Part shown: one piece after another, positions 48,120 through 60,590 of the stretch
Layout of the letters: each line of letters starts with the position of its first letter
How positions within the stretch are numbered: the first letter of the stretch is position 1
The notes under the pieces: generated by a model
Told to the model about the DNA's origin: nothing
The model's input: only the letters and a program-made list of their open reading frames with translations
Database searches by the model: none
Translations under genes and position numbers: made by a program
From: Erodium maritimum
Taxonomy: Eukaryota; Streptophyta; Magnoliopsida; Geraniales; Geraniaceae
DNA: 64,000 nt
NCBI GenBank assembly: GCA_963921825.1
Contig: OY997591.1
Coordinates: forward strand, 22,749,515-22,813,514
Reading direction: 5' to 3'

Positions 48120-49387
48120 GCTTTGACCTCTCTCTACATCGTCTTCTCCGCTCAACCCCTACTCTTCCTTGGCCGGCGGCGATTTCTGTGGCTTCGGCCA
48201 TGGAAATTGCCGCAAGCAACCAGTTCCTTTACCCCTATTTTCCCCTCCTCGTTTGCTATCCCCCTTCTCCTTCCTCCGTTCTCAACCACCGTCATCGGAG
48301 TCTAAGGGGGTCTCCTCCGGGATCCTCTTCAGATCCTGGTGGCTCCGGCTCCGCCTCTCACCCTTTCTTCAGATCTACTCCCTCTCTCTCTTCCCGGTGG
48401 TTCCTGTCGTCGCGTCTCCTTCCTCGCCTCAGATCTGGTTTTCTAGGGTTCAGATGCTAACCCCTTCTCCCCCTGTTTGCTCTGGTGATGTAGTGTCCGG
48501 CGGTGTCCTAGTTGATGCCTGATTAGACATCTAGGGAGAAGACTTGGGTTAGATCTGGATCGCTGGAGATGGAACTGGTGGTGGGTGGAGGGGTCTCGGT
48601 GCCACCGGTTTCTTCGCTTCAACTACTTTGTTTTCGTCCACTCTTCCTCCTCTCTTGTGCGTCTCGCCCTCTTCCCCGTGGGGACTTTTCTTGATTTGCA
48701 GTGGGAGCTTCTTTTTCAACTTCCGTCGAAGATCAGTGCTCTTCCTTGAAGCTGCTCGTCGGGCCTTTGGGATCTCGAGCTCGTATCTTCCTGGTCGGTG
48801 TCTCGTGTTTCTACCGGATGTGGGTTGCTGCTTCACAACAACACCTCAGTTTGCTGATCGACGCGGTTGGATTGGGACTCGCCTAATTGGTTTGCGGAGG
48901 AGGTAATCCGGTCTCCCCCTTTTCCCTTTATTCCTCCTTTATCTTCGTCTTTGAACGGAGTGTTGGATGACTGTTTTCCCCGGTGCTGGCTGACAGTTTA
49001 TAACCCGATTTGGGGTTTTGGGGAAGGAGGGTGAGTTTGATTTTAGAGGGTAAGGGTTGTTTGCTCGGTATCCTGCGATACTAGTTCTCACCTGTTTAGG
49101 GTCCCCTCCTTGTGTTGGTTGGAGGGGATAACTGATGACCGAGCATCAGCTATTTTCACTCTTTACAGGTTGTTTAAGGGGTGGTAGAGCTCTCTTCTCT
49201 TCTCTTCTCATCGCTTTCCTTTTCTGTTTTGCTGTTTGTTGGGTCTGTATTGTTTTCTTAATGGTTGTAACATCTGCTTGGTAAGAGTACCGTGTTATGC
49301 CCCGTTTGTGGGGTTTAGTTTGTTCTGGTTTGGATGTGCCTTGTTGCCTTCCAGGTTCTTGTTTTGGTGCTCTTCATGTTAGTAAAA
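48120..49387 (+). repeat. Presumed ORF-less LINE derivative, 5' part
   Basis: GC/CT-rich, UTR-like sequence (GGCCGGCGGCGATTTC, AGATCTGGTTTTCTAGGG) passes into a T/G-rich 3'-UTR-like part. It resembles 7261-8095 in composition and ends at the Helitron border. A LINE 3' tail resumes at 53023. Continuity across the Helitron is inferred. Confidence 0.4.
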
Positions 49388-52300
49388 CTAGTGTACGGGC
49401 ACCGCACGATGCGCGGTGCTTGGCGTAAAAAATAACGTGTGTTACTTGTGTAGTAGAAAGGCAGTGTTTTTGTTGTTGTGGGCGGGATTGATGCAGTGGT
49501 TAAGATAGATGTATAAATTAGAATATTATTGGAATAATAGATTAAACTACAGAAATGTTTGATCGTCGTTTTAGGATAAATGGTTTATTTTTCGATCAAA
49601 TTTTTTCAACCCAAAATAATAGATGAAGGTTCAATCCATTTAGTTAGCATAACTATAAGCTTATTTGGTCAAAGAATCACAACCAGGCAACTACACAACA
49701 AACATACAAAAAAAGTAAATCGGCTTAATCTCATCTAAAAAAAATAAGTGAGGTTTTATTTAAAATAAATTAGATTAAGAGGATTCCTAACAACGAAACC
49801 AAACTAAAATCAAACCCAAACTCAGAAGAAATATCGAACCAACGACCTCCCTTTCCCATCGCACCAAGCCACGATACGCAAAGCATCCGACATATTTCCC
49901 CTTCGCTCATTGTGGATACTTCCAATAGCTTCTCTTCCTACAAAAAAGTGTTCGTACCTATATTGCAAATTGAAAGCAACCAATCGCAATTCAAATATGT
50001 AATAGACTCAATTATGAGCATAACTTACACCAAAGAAGATATGGTAATAAACGAAGAAGATATGGTAATAAACGATAGTCAAAACAACCAACAATATGCA
50101 AAATCAAATTGCAAAATCGCTTCTAAAATGCAACAATGCTGGTGGTTTAAAAACCTGTAATAACCACAGAGAAACAACATCACATCAAATTGTACATTGT
50201 TTTAACAATGTTTTCAATCCAAAATCCTCAAATTCTACCACCTAACTCAAACTTTTAGGTATCATATTTAAATCTTGAACCTGTATGAATTAAAAATAGA
50301 CGACAAAAAAAGAAAACATGGTATATATCAGCTACTTAAAGAACTTCTTTTTTCCTTTTGGTTAGAATAAATAAGAAAATCTTTAAAAAAAATCTGTGAT
50401 GGCAAGCTTGATACAGAAAAAGAACATGAATATTTCAAAAGTAATAAATAAGGTCAGGGTTAGTACGAATTGTTTTTATTTTAAAAAGGCACTAACTGTT
50501 TCGTTCTTTGGAAATTCACTATTATATGCATCAAAGAACAAAATCAACCAAAAAAGTTATTACTTTTACATAAACAAAGCACCATTATAAATTTAAAATT
50601 AACCATGTTCACCAAATGCAATTGTATTCTTCGTAAACCAAACCTTGTGTGAACTAACCTCTATGAAGTCAAATGAACAACACCACTAATGAGAGCCTGA
50701 AAAGCAAATACACAATAAACACGACACCAGCAAAAACAAAGCAAAGAAAAGGACGCATGTCTAATACAAGTGCCTGATACAAAATATAATTTCAAATCTC
50801 ATGAGAACCTTTTAATAAATCACATATGAAAACATCAATCCAAAAATTAATCAAATAATGACATATGACATGTTCTCTTTCAAAGACATTAAACACTTAT
50901 CATGCTTGAAACTGAGATTCAGACCATAAATTCCAAAAATAAAAGCCAATTGATACGAAGAACAATAATTCAAATATCCATAAACAAACAACATCATTAG
51001 ATCATTAAGGAATAGCGTTTGACGTCTAATCAAATATAGTAAGAGCCCATCTAATAGTATTGCATGATCAGAAAATACAATACAACAAACCTAAACACAA
51101 AGAAATTCATTCGTAGAAATCTAAATCGTTCTGTAAGCACACGCTCTAGCAAAAATGTCATGCACCATTAGCTAAACTGGTATACCAGTGATTTTTATTG
51201 ATAATACACAATCACTTAAAATTCAGAATAAAAAAAAAAGAACTCAATCAAAATCATGTTGATGACTGAAGAAATTTCCATTCCTTCACATTAAGATTTT
51301 TTACAATAATCATCTTCTCACAAAAGTAAATAGTCACACAATATATTTTTATCCCTTAAGAACAATGACATGACTTATAATTATAAACAACATAGTCATT
51401 TCTCCCTATAGGACGATCAAAATCTCAAACCAATGTTCAGATACTCGCTTTACACTATAAAGTTAAGATATTTATCCTTCCCAATAATGTGATCTTAATA
51501 TCCAATACTAAGCTATTCTTGTAATCAGTTATAGCCTTCTATATCAATAAGACGATGCCATATTGTAAATTGCAGAATCATAAGAGCGTGAAGACAAAAA
51601 AAAATATGTTATTAATAATGGAATAAAGATACAGTAATATAAAAGTTATAAATCCGAAGAACACAAAACTAATAAAACTATAGTCATTTAACTAATAAAC
51701 TATTTGATATGAAAAGCTGAATTATAGTGACTGGTAGACACAATAAAGTCACTATATGCATATGAAAATCATAAGCACCATGAAACTGATTATTATGAAT
51801 AGCTAGAAACATGTATGCCATGCATAAGTGCCACGGCACCACCATGTGGCTCAAGTTCTCAAGCACTGTGAACAAATTAGCTTAAGCCATTGTTCTAAAA
51901 AAATGTCAATTTAAGATCAACAAACACAATAAAGTGAAAATAAGAAATGTATGGTAAATTTCTAATAATAACCCATCTCTCTAGAGCCATTATAAGGGAC
52001 TAAATCGAAACTTTGCACTAATAAACAATTCCGACTATACAATTAGAACATGCAAAGAGAATGCATTCTAACCTGTGTCTCACTTTCACATGTTGAACCA
52101 GTTTCATAATACCTGCAAAAGAAAAAGAGTAAATAACATAAATCTATTATGCGTAACAAAAAAAACATGAATCTAAAAAAGATCTTACATAAAAGCCATT
52201 AACAGATGGTCCACAAATGATTGAGATTTAAGAACCACCTAGTAGAGAAATATCTACCAATCAATTCATTTGCGCATCAATTTAGGGGCAACTCCAAATA

Positions 52301-53022
52301 AGAAGCCTCAGCCTACCTTTTATTTAGGAAAAACATGATGTCTCACCTTCTTCTTTTTACAAAAATGCACCAATATTGTTTTTTCATCCTAGTTCTTCAC
52401 GTTTTCTACATAACATTAAGTTCATCAATAACGTGAATCTAACTAACTCAGCAGCAAAAATCACCAAATGTATTGATCCCACATAAACAATTAATCAACC
52501 TCTTAATGTTCCACCGGTAAAAATCATCAAATTTGTCAAACCCACATAAACAATCAATCAAAACTCACAAGTGAACAACTGCAGGAACTTGGTAATTGCA
52601 ATACAGAAAAAGACCCACCAGACGCCAATGCCTTTGTTCCAGAGACCGGCGCCAGTGGAGAGGCCTATGTCGGCCGCCGTAGTGCAGAAAAGGGAAAACT
52701 AAACCCTAACAGATTACAACGTGATACCTCCAACAAATACGAACATATACAAAATAGCAGGAACTCAACGGCTAGGAAGGACGATGACTCGTCGGAAATG
52801 ATGATGCTGGCGCGGGACATTGACAGGGACAAAAGCGATTGCCAACCTCATATACACGGTTCCGAGACCATCTGTGTTCCATAATAGCGACCATCTGGGA
52901 ACAAAAATTAATTGGCGACCTTCAATGCACAGCAAAACGGCCGGAGCCAGTGTAAATGCAGAGAAGGCGAAGCGAGTGAGTGGAGAGAATGGGCGTAGAA
53001 GCCCTGTGGAGGAATAGTTAGA
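49388..53022 (-). mobile_element. Probable Helitron, 3.6 kb
   Basis: On the minus strand its 3' end has the hairpin GCACCGC..GCGGTGC (stem 49399-49405 / 49413-49419), then 7 nt, then CTAG followed by T. This is the Helitron 3' signature (hairpin plus CTRR, inserted between A and T). The proposed 5' end is TCTAACTATTCC at 53022, preceded by A on that strand. Removing the interval joins a LINE-like 5' part to a LINE 3' tail. No Rep/helicase was seen, so it is non-autonomous. The 3' end is well supported, the 5' end only moderately. Confidence 0.55.
52075..52800 (-). pseudogene. Possible captured gene fragment inside the Helitron
   Basis: On the minus strand, a stretch at ~52582-52687 is open and reads TAADIGLSTGAGLWNKGIG then VWWVFFCIAITKFLQ. 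A short exon-like block at ~52075-52114 (YYETGSTCESETQ) lies between a CTTTTGCAG acceptor and a GT donor. GC content rises compared with the AT-rich remainder. The parent gene is not recognised, and chance open frames are possible. Confidence 0.3.
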
Positions 53023-53229
53023 TCAGAAGTGTGCCACGCTGGCATGAAGCCTGGCATTAGTGTCTTAAGGATTAGGGTAGTTCAGACCTGGTTTGTACCT
53101 TGTATGAGGGTTGGTTTTTACTGGTTTGAGGTGCTGGTCAGAGCACGCTCTGGTTGTATAAGGGTTGTCCCTTGGCCTCGTTTTCAATTTGAAAACTTGG
53201 CTCTCCAATAAAACACTTGCTGATAAAAA
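53023..53229 (+). mobile_element. LINE 3' end
   Basis: A 3'-UTR-like sequence ends TAAAACACTTGCTGATAAAAAA, identical in its tail to 13629-14030. It probably belongs to the element broken at 49387. Confidence 0.55.
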
Positions 53230-53735
53230 AGAAGAAGTTAAATTACACTATGAAACCTTTTAGTATGTAACCATGGGTAAAAAGATTCACTACAGAGTTG
53301 TATACATACATGCACGGAGCATATTCTGCTGATTTTGATGGTTAAATATTCTTCCAAAACTTTTCTCAGAATCACCATGGACAGACTTCATCGAACCGGC
53401 ACCGACAACTCCCTCTAGTTCTCCAGCAGCACTACCTATGGACTTCCTTCACTGTAACTTGTCCCTGCATGTGTAAACAATAAACATGCTATTGGTTACA
53501 ATAAACAGTCCATACTAAAAGTACTAGCATGAAACTTCAAATGCAACAAGTTCACAAAAGAGGAATAAAACAATCTTATTTTAGTGGGAAATCATGATAT
53601 AATATGTGAAATACAATATTAATATGGAATCATTTCTATATTTAGCATTTGGTAAAAATAGCAAAAGTATCAGTCAAAAGCAAAAAACAGTTATAACGGT
53701 CCATTCCACTCCTTATTTGGCGCCATCACTTGTCA

Positions 53736-53743
53736 TATATAAA
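53736..53743 (+). promoter_or_regulatory. TATA box of the AGP gene
   Basis: TATATAAA lies 112 bp upstream of the ATG, followed by a CT-rich start region (CTCCCTCTTCTTCC) and an A-rich leader. Confidence 0.75.
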
Positions 53744-53854
53744 CTATCTGCTCCCTCTTCTTCCTTCATCATCAAATAACTCTTTCTTTTCCATATCAAT
53801 AACCCCTCTCACTCATATATCTCAAAAACACCAAAAAAAAAAAAGAAGAAGAAA

Positions 53855-54448
53855 ATGGCCAGACAAAATCAAATTTTAATTCTTGCCCTCATTGTCCTAG
53901 CGGTGGCGATCTCCGTCTCCGCTGCCGGGAAAAATTCCGCTCCCGCCCCTTCCCCTAAAAAATCAAACTCCAAAAACACTCCGGCAAAAGCTCCAGCCAA
54001 ATCCGGCGGTAAAGATGGGAACTCTCCCTCAACTTCCCCTCCCAAGAAAGCCAAAACCGGTGATGAGGAGGACTCCACCTCATCTGCCCCAGCACCTTCC
54101 GGCAAGACGGGGAAGAAGAAGGGCGGCGATGCCCCTTCCTCATCCGCCTCCGCCCCTTCCCCATCAAAGAGCTCCGGAAAGGGCAGTGACGACTCCTCAT
54201 CTTCAGACTCTGATTCTTCTTCGCCTCCTTCCCCTAATTCGAAAGGAAAGTCCAAGGGATCTTCCTCCTCATCTGCACCTACTGACGCAAGTGGCTCAGC
54301 AGCTGATGCCGATGCTGACACAGACGCTGGCGCCGCTGCTGACGATGCCTCCGCAGTTCCCACACCGGCTCCTAGCGGGGCCGCCTCTTTGAAGGCCTCC
54401 ACGGCGGTTGTGGTTGTATTTGGATGCTTCTTTTTCTTGTTACTATGA
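53855..54448 (+). CDS. Classical arabinogalactan-type GPI-anchored protein (197 aa)
   Basis: This is a cell-surface/wall proteoglycan core. A signal peptide (residues 1-24, MARQNQILILALIVLAVAIS) is followed by a ~145-residue Pro/Ala/Ser/Lys-rich domain. That domain has APAPSP, SAPAPS, SPSKSS and PTPAPSG motifs, expected to be hydroxylated and O-glycosylated with arabinogalactan. The C-terminal SGAA/S + hydrophobic tail (TAVVVVFGCFFFLLL) is a GPI-attachment signal. It is intronless, with a good TATA box and an A-rich leader ending AGAAGAAGAAAATGG. It carries more Lys/Ser/Asp than a textbook AGP (KGSDDSSSSDSDSS), so it may be a lysine- or acidic-rich AGP variant. The frame is intact and apparently functional. 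Long open frames on the opposite strand are composition artefacts. Confidence 0.85.
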   Translation: MARQNQILILALIVLAVAISVSAAGKNSAPAPSPKKSNSKNTPAKAPAKSGGKDGNSPSTSPPKKAKTGDEEDSTSSAPAPSGKTGKKKGGDAPSSSASAPSPSKSSGKGSDDSSSSDSDSSSPPSPNSKGKSKGSSSSSAPTDASGSAADADADTDAGAAADDASAVPTPAPSGAASLKASTAVVVVFGCFFFLLL

Positions 54449-54668
54449 AAATAGGAAGGTTCTTGGAACTAAATGGTTCTAAATAGAATAAGGGGAAATC
54501 TATGTCATCACATTGATTTGATTTATTCATTTCAGTATAAATGTCTTCTTTTCGTTGCTTATTCTCATTACTTAATTGCTCAATGCTCGTTAAAGAAGGT
54601 GATGTTCAACTTAATCATGCTGAAAATGCTTGTGGATATTGTTTAGCACAAGAGCTGTATAATTTCTA

Positions 54669-56083
54669 GGGTAAATTACATCTGACTAGCCCAAACTATA
54701 CGCGTTTAACGTTTGACTACCCAAATGTTCAATCGCAACATTTACCTGCCCTGAACTATCATTTAGTAACGACGTTGGTCATTTTCCATCCATTACTGTT
54801 AATTTTTTGTAAAATGACTGAAATACCCTCCCTTGTTATCCAAATTTACACTATCATACCATTTAAACCCTAAAATTAGTTTTTATATTTAAATCAACAA
54901 TAAAGGAATTAATTATTTTCAACTATTTATTAAAATTTCGAAAATTAAAATATTTATAACTTAATAAAAAAATGTTTTAAATTTCTGTTTCAAATTTCTG
55001 TTTTATATATGCAGTTTTAAAATTTGTTTTTTAAAATCAAATCTGTTTTATTTGTCCATTTTTTCATTTTTTTTAATTTGAAAAATCAGTTTTTATTTTA
55101 TAAAAATCAAAATTTTATTGTAAAAAATAAATTTTATTTAAAAATCGTTTCTATCATAAAACAAACAATTTTTTTTAAATCAGTTTTTTTTATTAAATCA
55201 GTTTTTATTTATTTTAATTCATTTTCAAGTATTTTTATTTTCCCAGTCATTAGATCTGAATGCCATCAGATTTACAGAGTCTTCAACCTCATGTCATGCC
55301 GGTCAATTTTTTTTTTCCGGCCAATTCATGTATTGCCGACCATATTGCAATTTTTTTTTCAGAAACCCAAATATGAGTAGAGGAAACCCAAATTTGAAAA
55401 CAATTTGAACTAGTACCAACTCAAATCAAATCAAAATTCAAATCCCTAATTTGTACAATCCTATTCCCAAAATCAAATCAAATCCCTAATTTATACAATC
55501 CTAATCCCCAATGTAACAAAAATCAGGTTTCGGCTTCAGAGAAGATGAAGGCGAGCTCGAGCCGGTGGGTGAGAACGGAGATGAGAGATGGTGAGGTGGA
55601 AGCCGAAACCTGGTCGGTGGTGGCAGCGCCCTTGGTGCTCCGGGCTTGTTCGTCGGCGTCGTGTACTCTACAGATCTGAATTCGCTTCCTCAAGCTTCGC
55701 AGATCTGAGCTCCAACCACGGCGTCGTGTTCTCCAACCGGACGAGCTCCAACCGGCGTCGTGTTCCTCGAAGCTTCGCATATATGAATGGGGAGAGATGA
55801 GAGAGAAGGGAGAGATGCGGATGAGATGCGGCTGAGATGAGAGAGATGAGTAGATATTAGGGATAAGTTTTTTTTTTCAATTTTGAATTTGAAATGTGTT
55901 GTAAATAGTAAGGGCTTTTTCGGAATTTTAGAAAAAATGAACAGTGAACAGATGGAAAAGTGGACGGGAGGTACCAACGTCGTTACTAAATGATAGTTCG
56001 GGGTAGGTAAATGTTGCGATTGAACATTGGGGTAGTCAAACGTTAAACACGTATAGTTTGGGGTAGTCAGATGTAATTTACCC
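54669..56083. mobile_element. Mutator-like element, 1.4 kb, perfect 9-bp TSD
   Basis: TIRs of ~115 bp start GGGTAAATTACATCTGACTA. The 9-bp duplication TAATTTCTA (54660-54668 and 56084-56092) is perfect. The left AT-rich zone (54900-55240) contains repeated AAATCAGTTTTT. The core (55540-55800) is GC-rich with ACGGCGTCGTGTTCTCC units and a purine-rich GAGAGATGAG tract. No transposase is present. It inserted ~220 bp downstream of the AGP stop. Confidence 0.92.
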
Positions 56084-56219
56084 TAATTTCTATTTATTCA
56101 TCGTCCATCAATTTGGTTGTCTAGGTAGAGCAATCTAGATTTATCTTTGGGAAACTCAATTTGAAGCATTGCCAGTTGTTTCTTAAATAGAAAAAGGTTT
56201 TTTGTGTTGCTTTTTTTTA

Positions 56220-58116
56220 GGGAAAATTTCACTTTAATACCCTACCAAATATTTAATTTCACTTTGATACATAATTATTTTGCACTTTCATATCTAAACC
56301 AAACATTTAATTTCACTTTAATACACAACCGTTAACTTTCTATTAGTTTAGATGGAAAAAGTTAAAAAGACCATAATACCCCTAACTATTATTCAAATTT
56401 TCAAACTCATGCCATTAGTTCAGAACTTGAAAATAAGTGAAATGACCATAATACCCTTCATTGTTAGGGTGTTAAAATAAAATTTTCACTATTTTAAAAA
56501 TAAAATTTTCACTATTTTAAAAATAAAATCAGTTTTTTTTAATAAATTTAGTTTTTTTTATGAAAATTATTTTTATTTTTCAAAAATTCAGTTTTTATAT
56601 ATAAAAATTATTTTTTATTTTCAAAAAATTTGTTTTTATTTATATAAATTCAGTTTTTATTTATAAAAATTTATTTTTATTTTCAAAAATTCAGATTTTA
56701 ATTTAAAAAATACATAAAAGTAAGTTTTTATAAAAAAAATACATAAAAATAAGTTTTTTTTTAAAAAATACATAAAATTAGTTTTTTTTTATAATTTAAT
56801 TAATATTTTTTTCCAGTTTTCTACCCCTTCTCTCTCCTGTGCTTCTTCTCTCTCAAGTTCCAAAAATCCACAAATTTATTCGTCTCTTTTTAACAGAAAA
56901 AAAAAAACAACAGAATGCATAAATCGAAATTCCTCTATTCATTTTTCTCTACTCCTTTCTCCCTTTATTGATTACCACTTTCACCCAATTCTCCACAGTT
57001 CAACGATTTTTCTCATTTTACAAATCAACAGTTCGAATCTGTTTAGGCCTCTTAAATAGCTTTCATGTTCACGTTTTCCTGATCCTATGGCACCGTTTCA
57101 CGACCACGAGATGGGGCCTGACGATGACGGCGGAACAACCGATTTGAGCACCAGCGCCGGAGAACAAGACGAGCAACACACCGGCCGCCGACGAAGGTTC
57201 TCAATCCAGATCTAAGAGAACCACTGAGTTCAGACTTATGGGTAGGCACCGACCGTTCCCAACAAAATTTCTCGCAAATCTCACAAATCTCGATGCCGTT
57301 TGGATGGTTTGGAATTTCTGGAATTTTTGGGTATTGATTTGTTTTTGATGAAGATGAAGCAAGCAAGGTTGCAAAGAGAGACGAAGCTTAGGATGAGAGA
57401 GAAAATGTAGAAAAATGAAAAAAATGAAAAAATGAAATGAAGAAATTAGTCCTCTCTTCTCAAATACCAGATTCATAGGAGATTCATAAGGAGTTGAAGA
57501 TGAGGAGAGAGGAAAGAGAGATGAAGATGAGAAGGAGAGAGATGAAATGAAGAGAGAGACGAGGATGGGTAGAAAACTGAAAAAAAAAATTAATTAAATT
57601 AAAAAACTGTTTTTATGTATTTTTAAAACAAAATCTGATTTATATGTATTTTTTAAATTAAAATCTGAAATTTTGAAAATAAAAAAATTTATAAATAAAA
57701 ACTGAATTTATAAAAATAAAAACAAAAATTTTGAAAATAAAAATAATTTTTATATATAAAAACTGAATTTTTGAAAAATAAAAATAATTTTCATAAAAAA
57801 AACTAAATTTATAAAAAAAACTGATTTTATTTTTAAAATAGTGAAATTTTCATTTTAACACCCTAACAATGAAGGGTATTATGGTCATTTCACTTATTTT
57901 CAAGTTCTGAACTAATGGCATGAGTTTGAAAAATTGAATAATAGTTAGGGGTATTATGGTCTTTTTTACTTTTTCCATCCAAACTAACAGAAAGTTAACG
58001 GTTGGGTACTAAAGTGAAATTAAATGTTTGGTTTATGTATGAAAGTGCAAAAAATTTATGCCAGGGTATCAAAGTGAAATTAAATGTTTGGTAGGGTATT
58101 AAAGTGAAAATTTCCC
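56220..58116. mobile_element. Fold-back Mutator-like element, 1.9 kb, very long TIRs
   Basis: TIRs start GGGAAAATTTCACTTTAATA, and inverted similarity extends inward for >500 bp, through AT-rich blocks with ATCAGTTTTT and its inverse. The flanks share TTTTTTTA (8-9 bp). The core (57060-57300) is GC-rich and gene-like (CGACGATGACGGCGGAAC, complement CACCAGCGCCGG), followed by a purine-rich GAGAGAGATGAA tract. No transposase. It sits in the T-rich tail of a minus-strand LINE remnant. Confidence 0.85.
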
Positions 58117-58440
58117 TTTTTTTATCAAAAAAAATAAATATTATAAAGGAAGCAAACAATACAAAACAAAGAATCCAATAACTCGTAAAAAACGAGATTG
58201 GACTGAAGCACAACTAACAAAAGCAAAAACGAAGAAAACAATCAGATGACCCCGACGGTGCTAGCAACCTTGCTGTTATAATGCAGACTCAAAGTAGCTT
58301 CAATCTTCTTGAAGCACTCCTCCACTGAACCTCTACAGCAGACGCCCAAGCTTTCAGAAAAACACGCCACAGTGTGGGTAATACTCTCTTCAGTGCGACC
58401 ATCGATCAATGGCAAGGGAAACCCCAAGAAAACATCTGAA
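58117..58440 (-). mobile_element. Minus-strand LINE 3' remnant
   Basis: The left edge TTTTTTTATCAAAAAAAA is the complement of the TTGATAAAAAAA tail. A short open frame (58242-58427, ITHTVACFSESLGVCCRGS) could be the end of an ORF2/RNase H-like region but is not identified. Confidence 0.4.
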
Positions 58441-58649
58441 TGAAGGACTAAAAATTCATATTACGTATCCCTCCCGTAACTTAAACTAGACTACCGTTTT
58501 CTCTCTAGCTGCTACAATGTTGTTACTGTAGTGTCTCCTTCTTCAACTACTTTGTTCGTCTTTGCTACAGTGTTTTGTTAGAAAATCTTCAAGCTGTAAC
58601 AGTTAGCTTGAATTTCGGTTCGAGTTTTTAGTGAGTATTGGAGATCATT

Positions 58650-60590
58650 ATGTCTTCTTCAACCTCGTATGGTCCTCCACCATGATTTGAAGGTAGGTTG
58701 AGCCGTAATATTCCTTCTGGGAAAGAAAATCGGTTGAAATATGTTGTAGTGGCTTCACAACAAGTTGGGGGAGAAGGTAGGTCTACTCATAACAAGCCTC
58801 GGGGGCCAGAGTGGGAAGAATGCAGATTGTTTGTGCATAGTTTACCACCGAGAACAATGAATGATTGGCTGCAAAATTTGTTTCTTGAGTGTGGAGAAAT
58901 CATCAAGGCAGATGCACCACTTAATCCCAATGCTAAAGGGATTTGGTTTGGGTTTATCACGTTTAAGTCTGCAGAAGTCATGGAGAAAGGTGTTCGGATT
59001 TTCAATGGGTTTGTGCTGAAAGGATACAAGGTCTTTGTGACCAAGGCATGGAGCAGGAGCAATGCCAAGAGAGCTTTCAATCCTAGGGGGAAATGACAAA
59101 GAAAGGAACATGCTGTGGATCCTTCTCCAATTCTTCCTTGAGGTACGGTGGTAGAAGCGAATAGATGCTGGCTGGAGAGGGGTCATCTCCCTCTTCTATA
59201 TAAAAATTACTCGGTAGAAGCTATTATGGAGGATTTTAGAGCTGAAAGGGGTTGTGAGATCCATATGAAATCTCTTGGCAACAAAGTTATTCTTCTTTAT
59301 TTTCCCGAGGAAGAAGATGAAAGAAAAGCTTTAGTCAATGATGCTGCTTGGTTGAAACACTGGATGACTATCATCAAGGATAAAGCTTAGCTCTGCAGAG
59401 AAGGAGGAAGTTTTTTGTGGGTGGCTCTTTATGAGATTCCAATTTTGGGATGGTGCTCACAAACTTTTGAATCTTTCTCAACAAAAGTAGGGACTGTGTT
59501 TGTGTGCATCCTTCCTTTGTGTCTGGTGCTTCAGCAGACGCTGCTTATGTGTTGCTGCACTCTCAGGAGTATTTAAAGGTGTATAAAGAATTTGGTTTGA
59601 TTCTTGAAGATAAAGAATTTAATGTAATGTTGTGTTCAATGGATATTTATGTGGTGCCTAATGTCAGTGTCCCGGTATTCCCTTGTCTGATTCTTCTGCT
59701 TCAGAGCATGCTAGGTTTGAAAATTCTTTATCAAGTGAATTTATTGTGACTACCACTACAAAGACAGTTAGCGAGGTTGTTGATAAATCAGAAGAAGGAT
59801 CAATCAGAGGAATCAATGTTTCCGTGGGATTGGAGAAACATAATGAGGTTGGTGGAGATTTGAGTCAAGTCCCTCCTCATTCAAATCCAATTGTGGTTCA
59901 AAATCTGTGTATTTCAGCCTCTGAATTTCCTGCATTGGAGCACTCAGATAGGGAAGAAAATTAAGTCACTGGCTATTGCTCAGACAAATGTGGTTAGTGC
60001 TCAGGCAATTTTGAGGATTGAGCAACAAACCCTAATTGCTAGAGGAGATGGGATGGTTCGAGAAGTACAAGGACAAAGAGGCTCATTGGAAGGTGTTGAC
60101 ATTAATGAGATTAACACTTTGGGTCCTTAATTTCTGACACCTCCTCTTCACCTTTCAAATTTGGAGGGAACTCTTAATTCAAATCCATTTACTTTGACTT
60201 CTGATTTTTTACAGTCTACTCCTAAACACAAAGGGACAAATAGCAAGAAGAAGAGAACCTTTACAAATTTTGCTTACAACACAAAATCAAAAGCAAAAGT
60301 GCCCCTTAGTACCAACAAAATCTCATATGTCTCTAAATTTGGTTTAAGGAATTCTCAGACTTTCAAACCTAGAGGAGCAGGTACTTGAGATTACTGCAAA
60401 GCCTTGGGACTTAAGGCTTATATCTCTGATGATTTGGTAGCAAAACAGTTTGATAATCTAGAGTTAGAGGTTGATCAGGCCTTAGAACTGGAAGCCAATA
60501 CAGATGATGATTCTGTGATCTGGAGGACACAGAGGAGGGTCAGGTTTCTCCTTGGATCTCCATTCCCACTCAAAATTTATCCTCACCGTG
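58650..60590 (+). pseudogene. LINE ORF1 (RRM), multiply disrupted
   Basis: The start MSSSTSYGPPP is followed by TGA where the sister copy has GFEKG. The RRM is preserved at 58810-59060 (ECRLFVHSLPPRT, LFLECGEIIKAD, FNGFVLKGYKVFV). The DUF4283-like part (59150-59650) has a TAG after KDKA. The C-terminal basic part (FAYNTKSKAKVPL, ~60270) and the acidic end near 60480 remain. Several stops and frame changes make it inactive. Confidence 0.85.

Noticed and set aside
48169-48522. Overlapping ORFs in the GC-rich 48-49 kb block
   Set aside because: Three frames are open at once, which is typical of CT-rich non-coding sequence. No recognisable protein.
53869-54402. A 177-residue acidic ORF on the minus strand and a 125-residue ORF in another plus frame
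   Set aside because: Both are shadows of the low-complexity AGP gene, which alone has a signal peptide, GPI signal and promoter.
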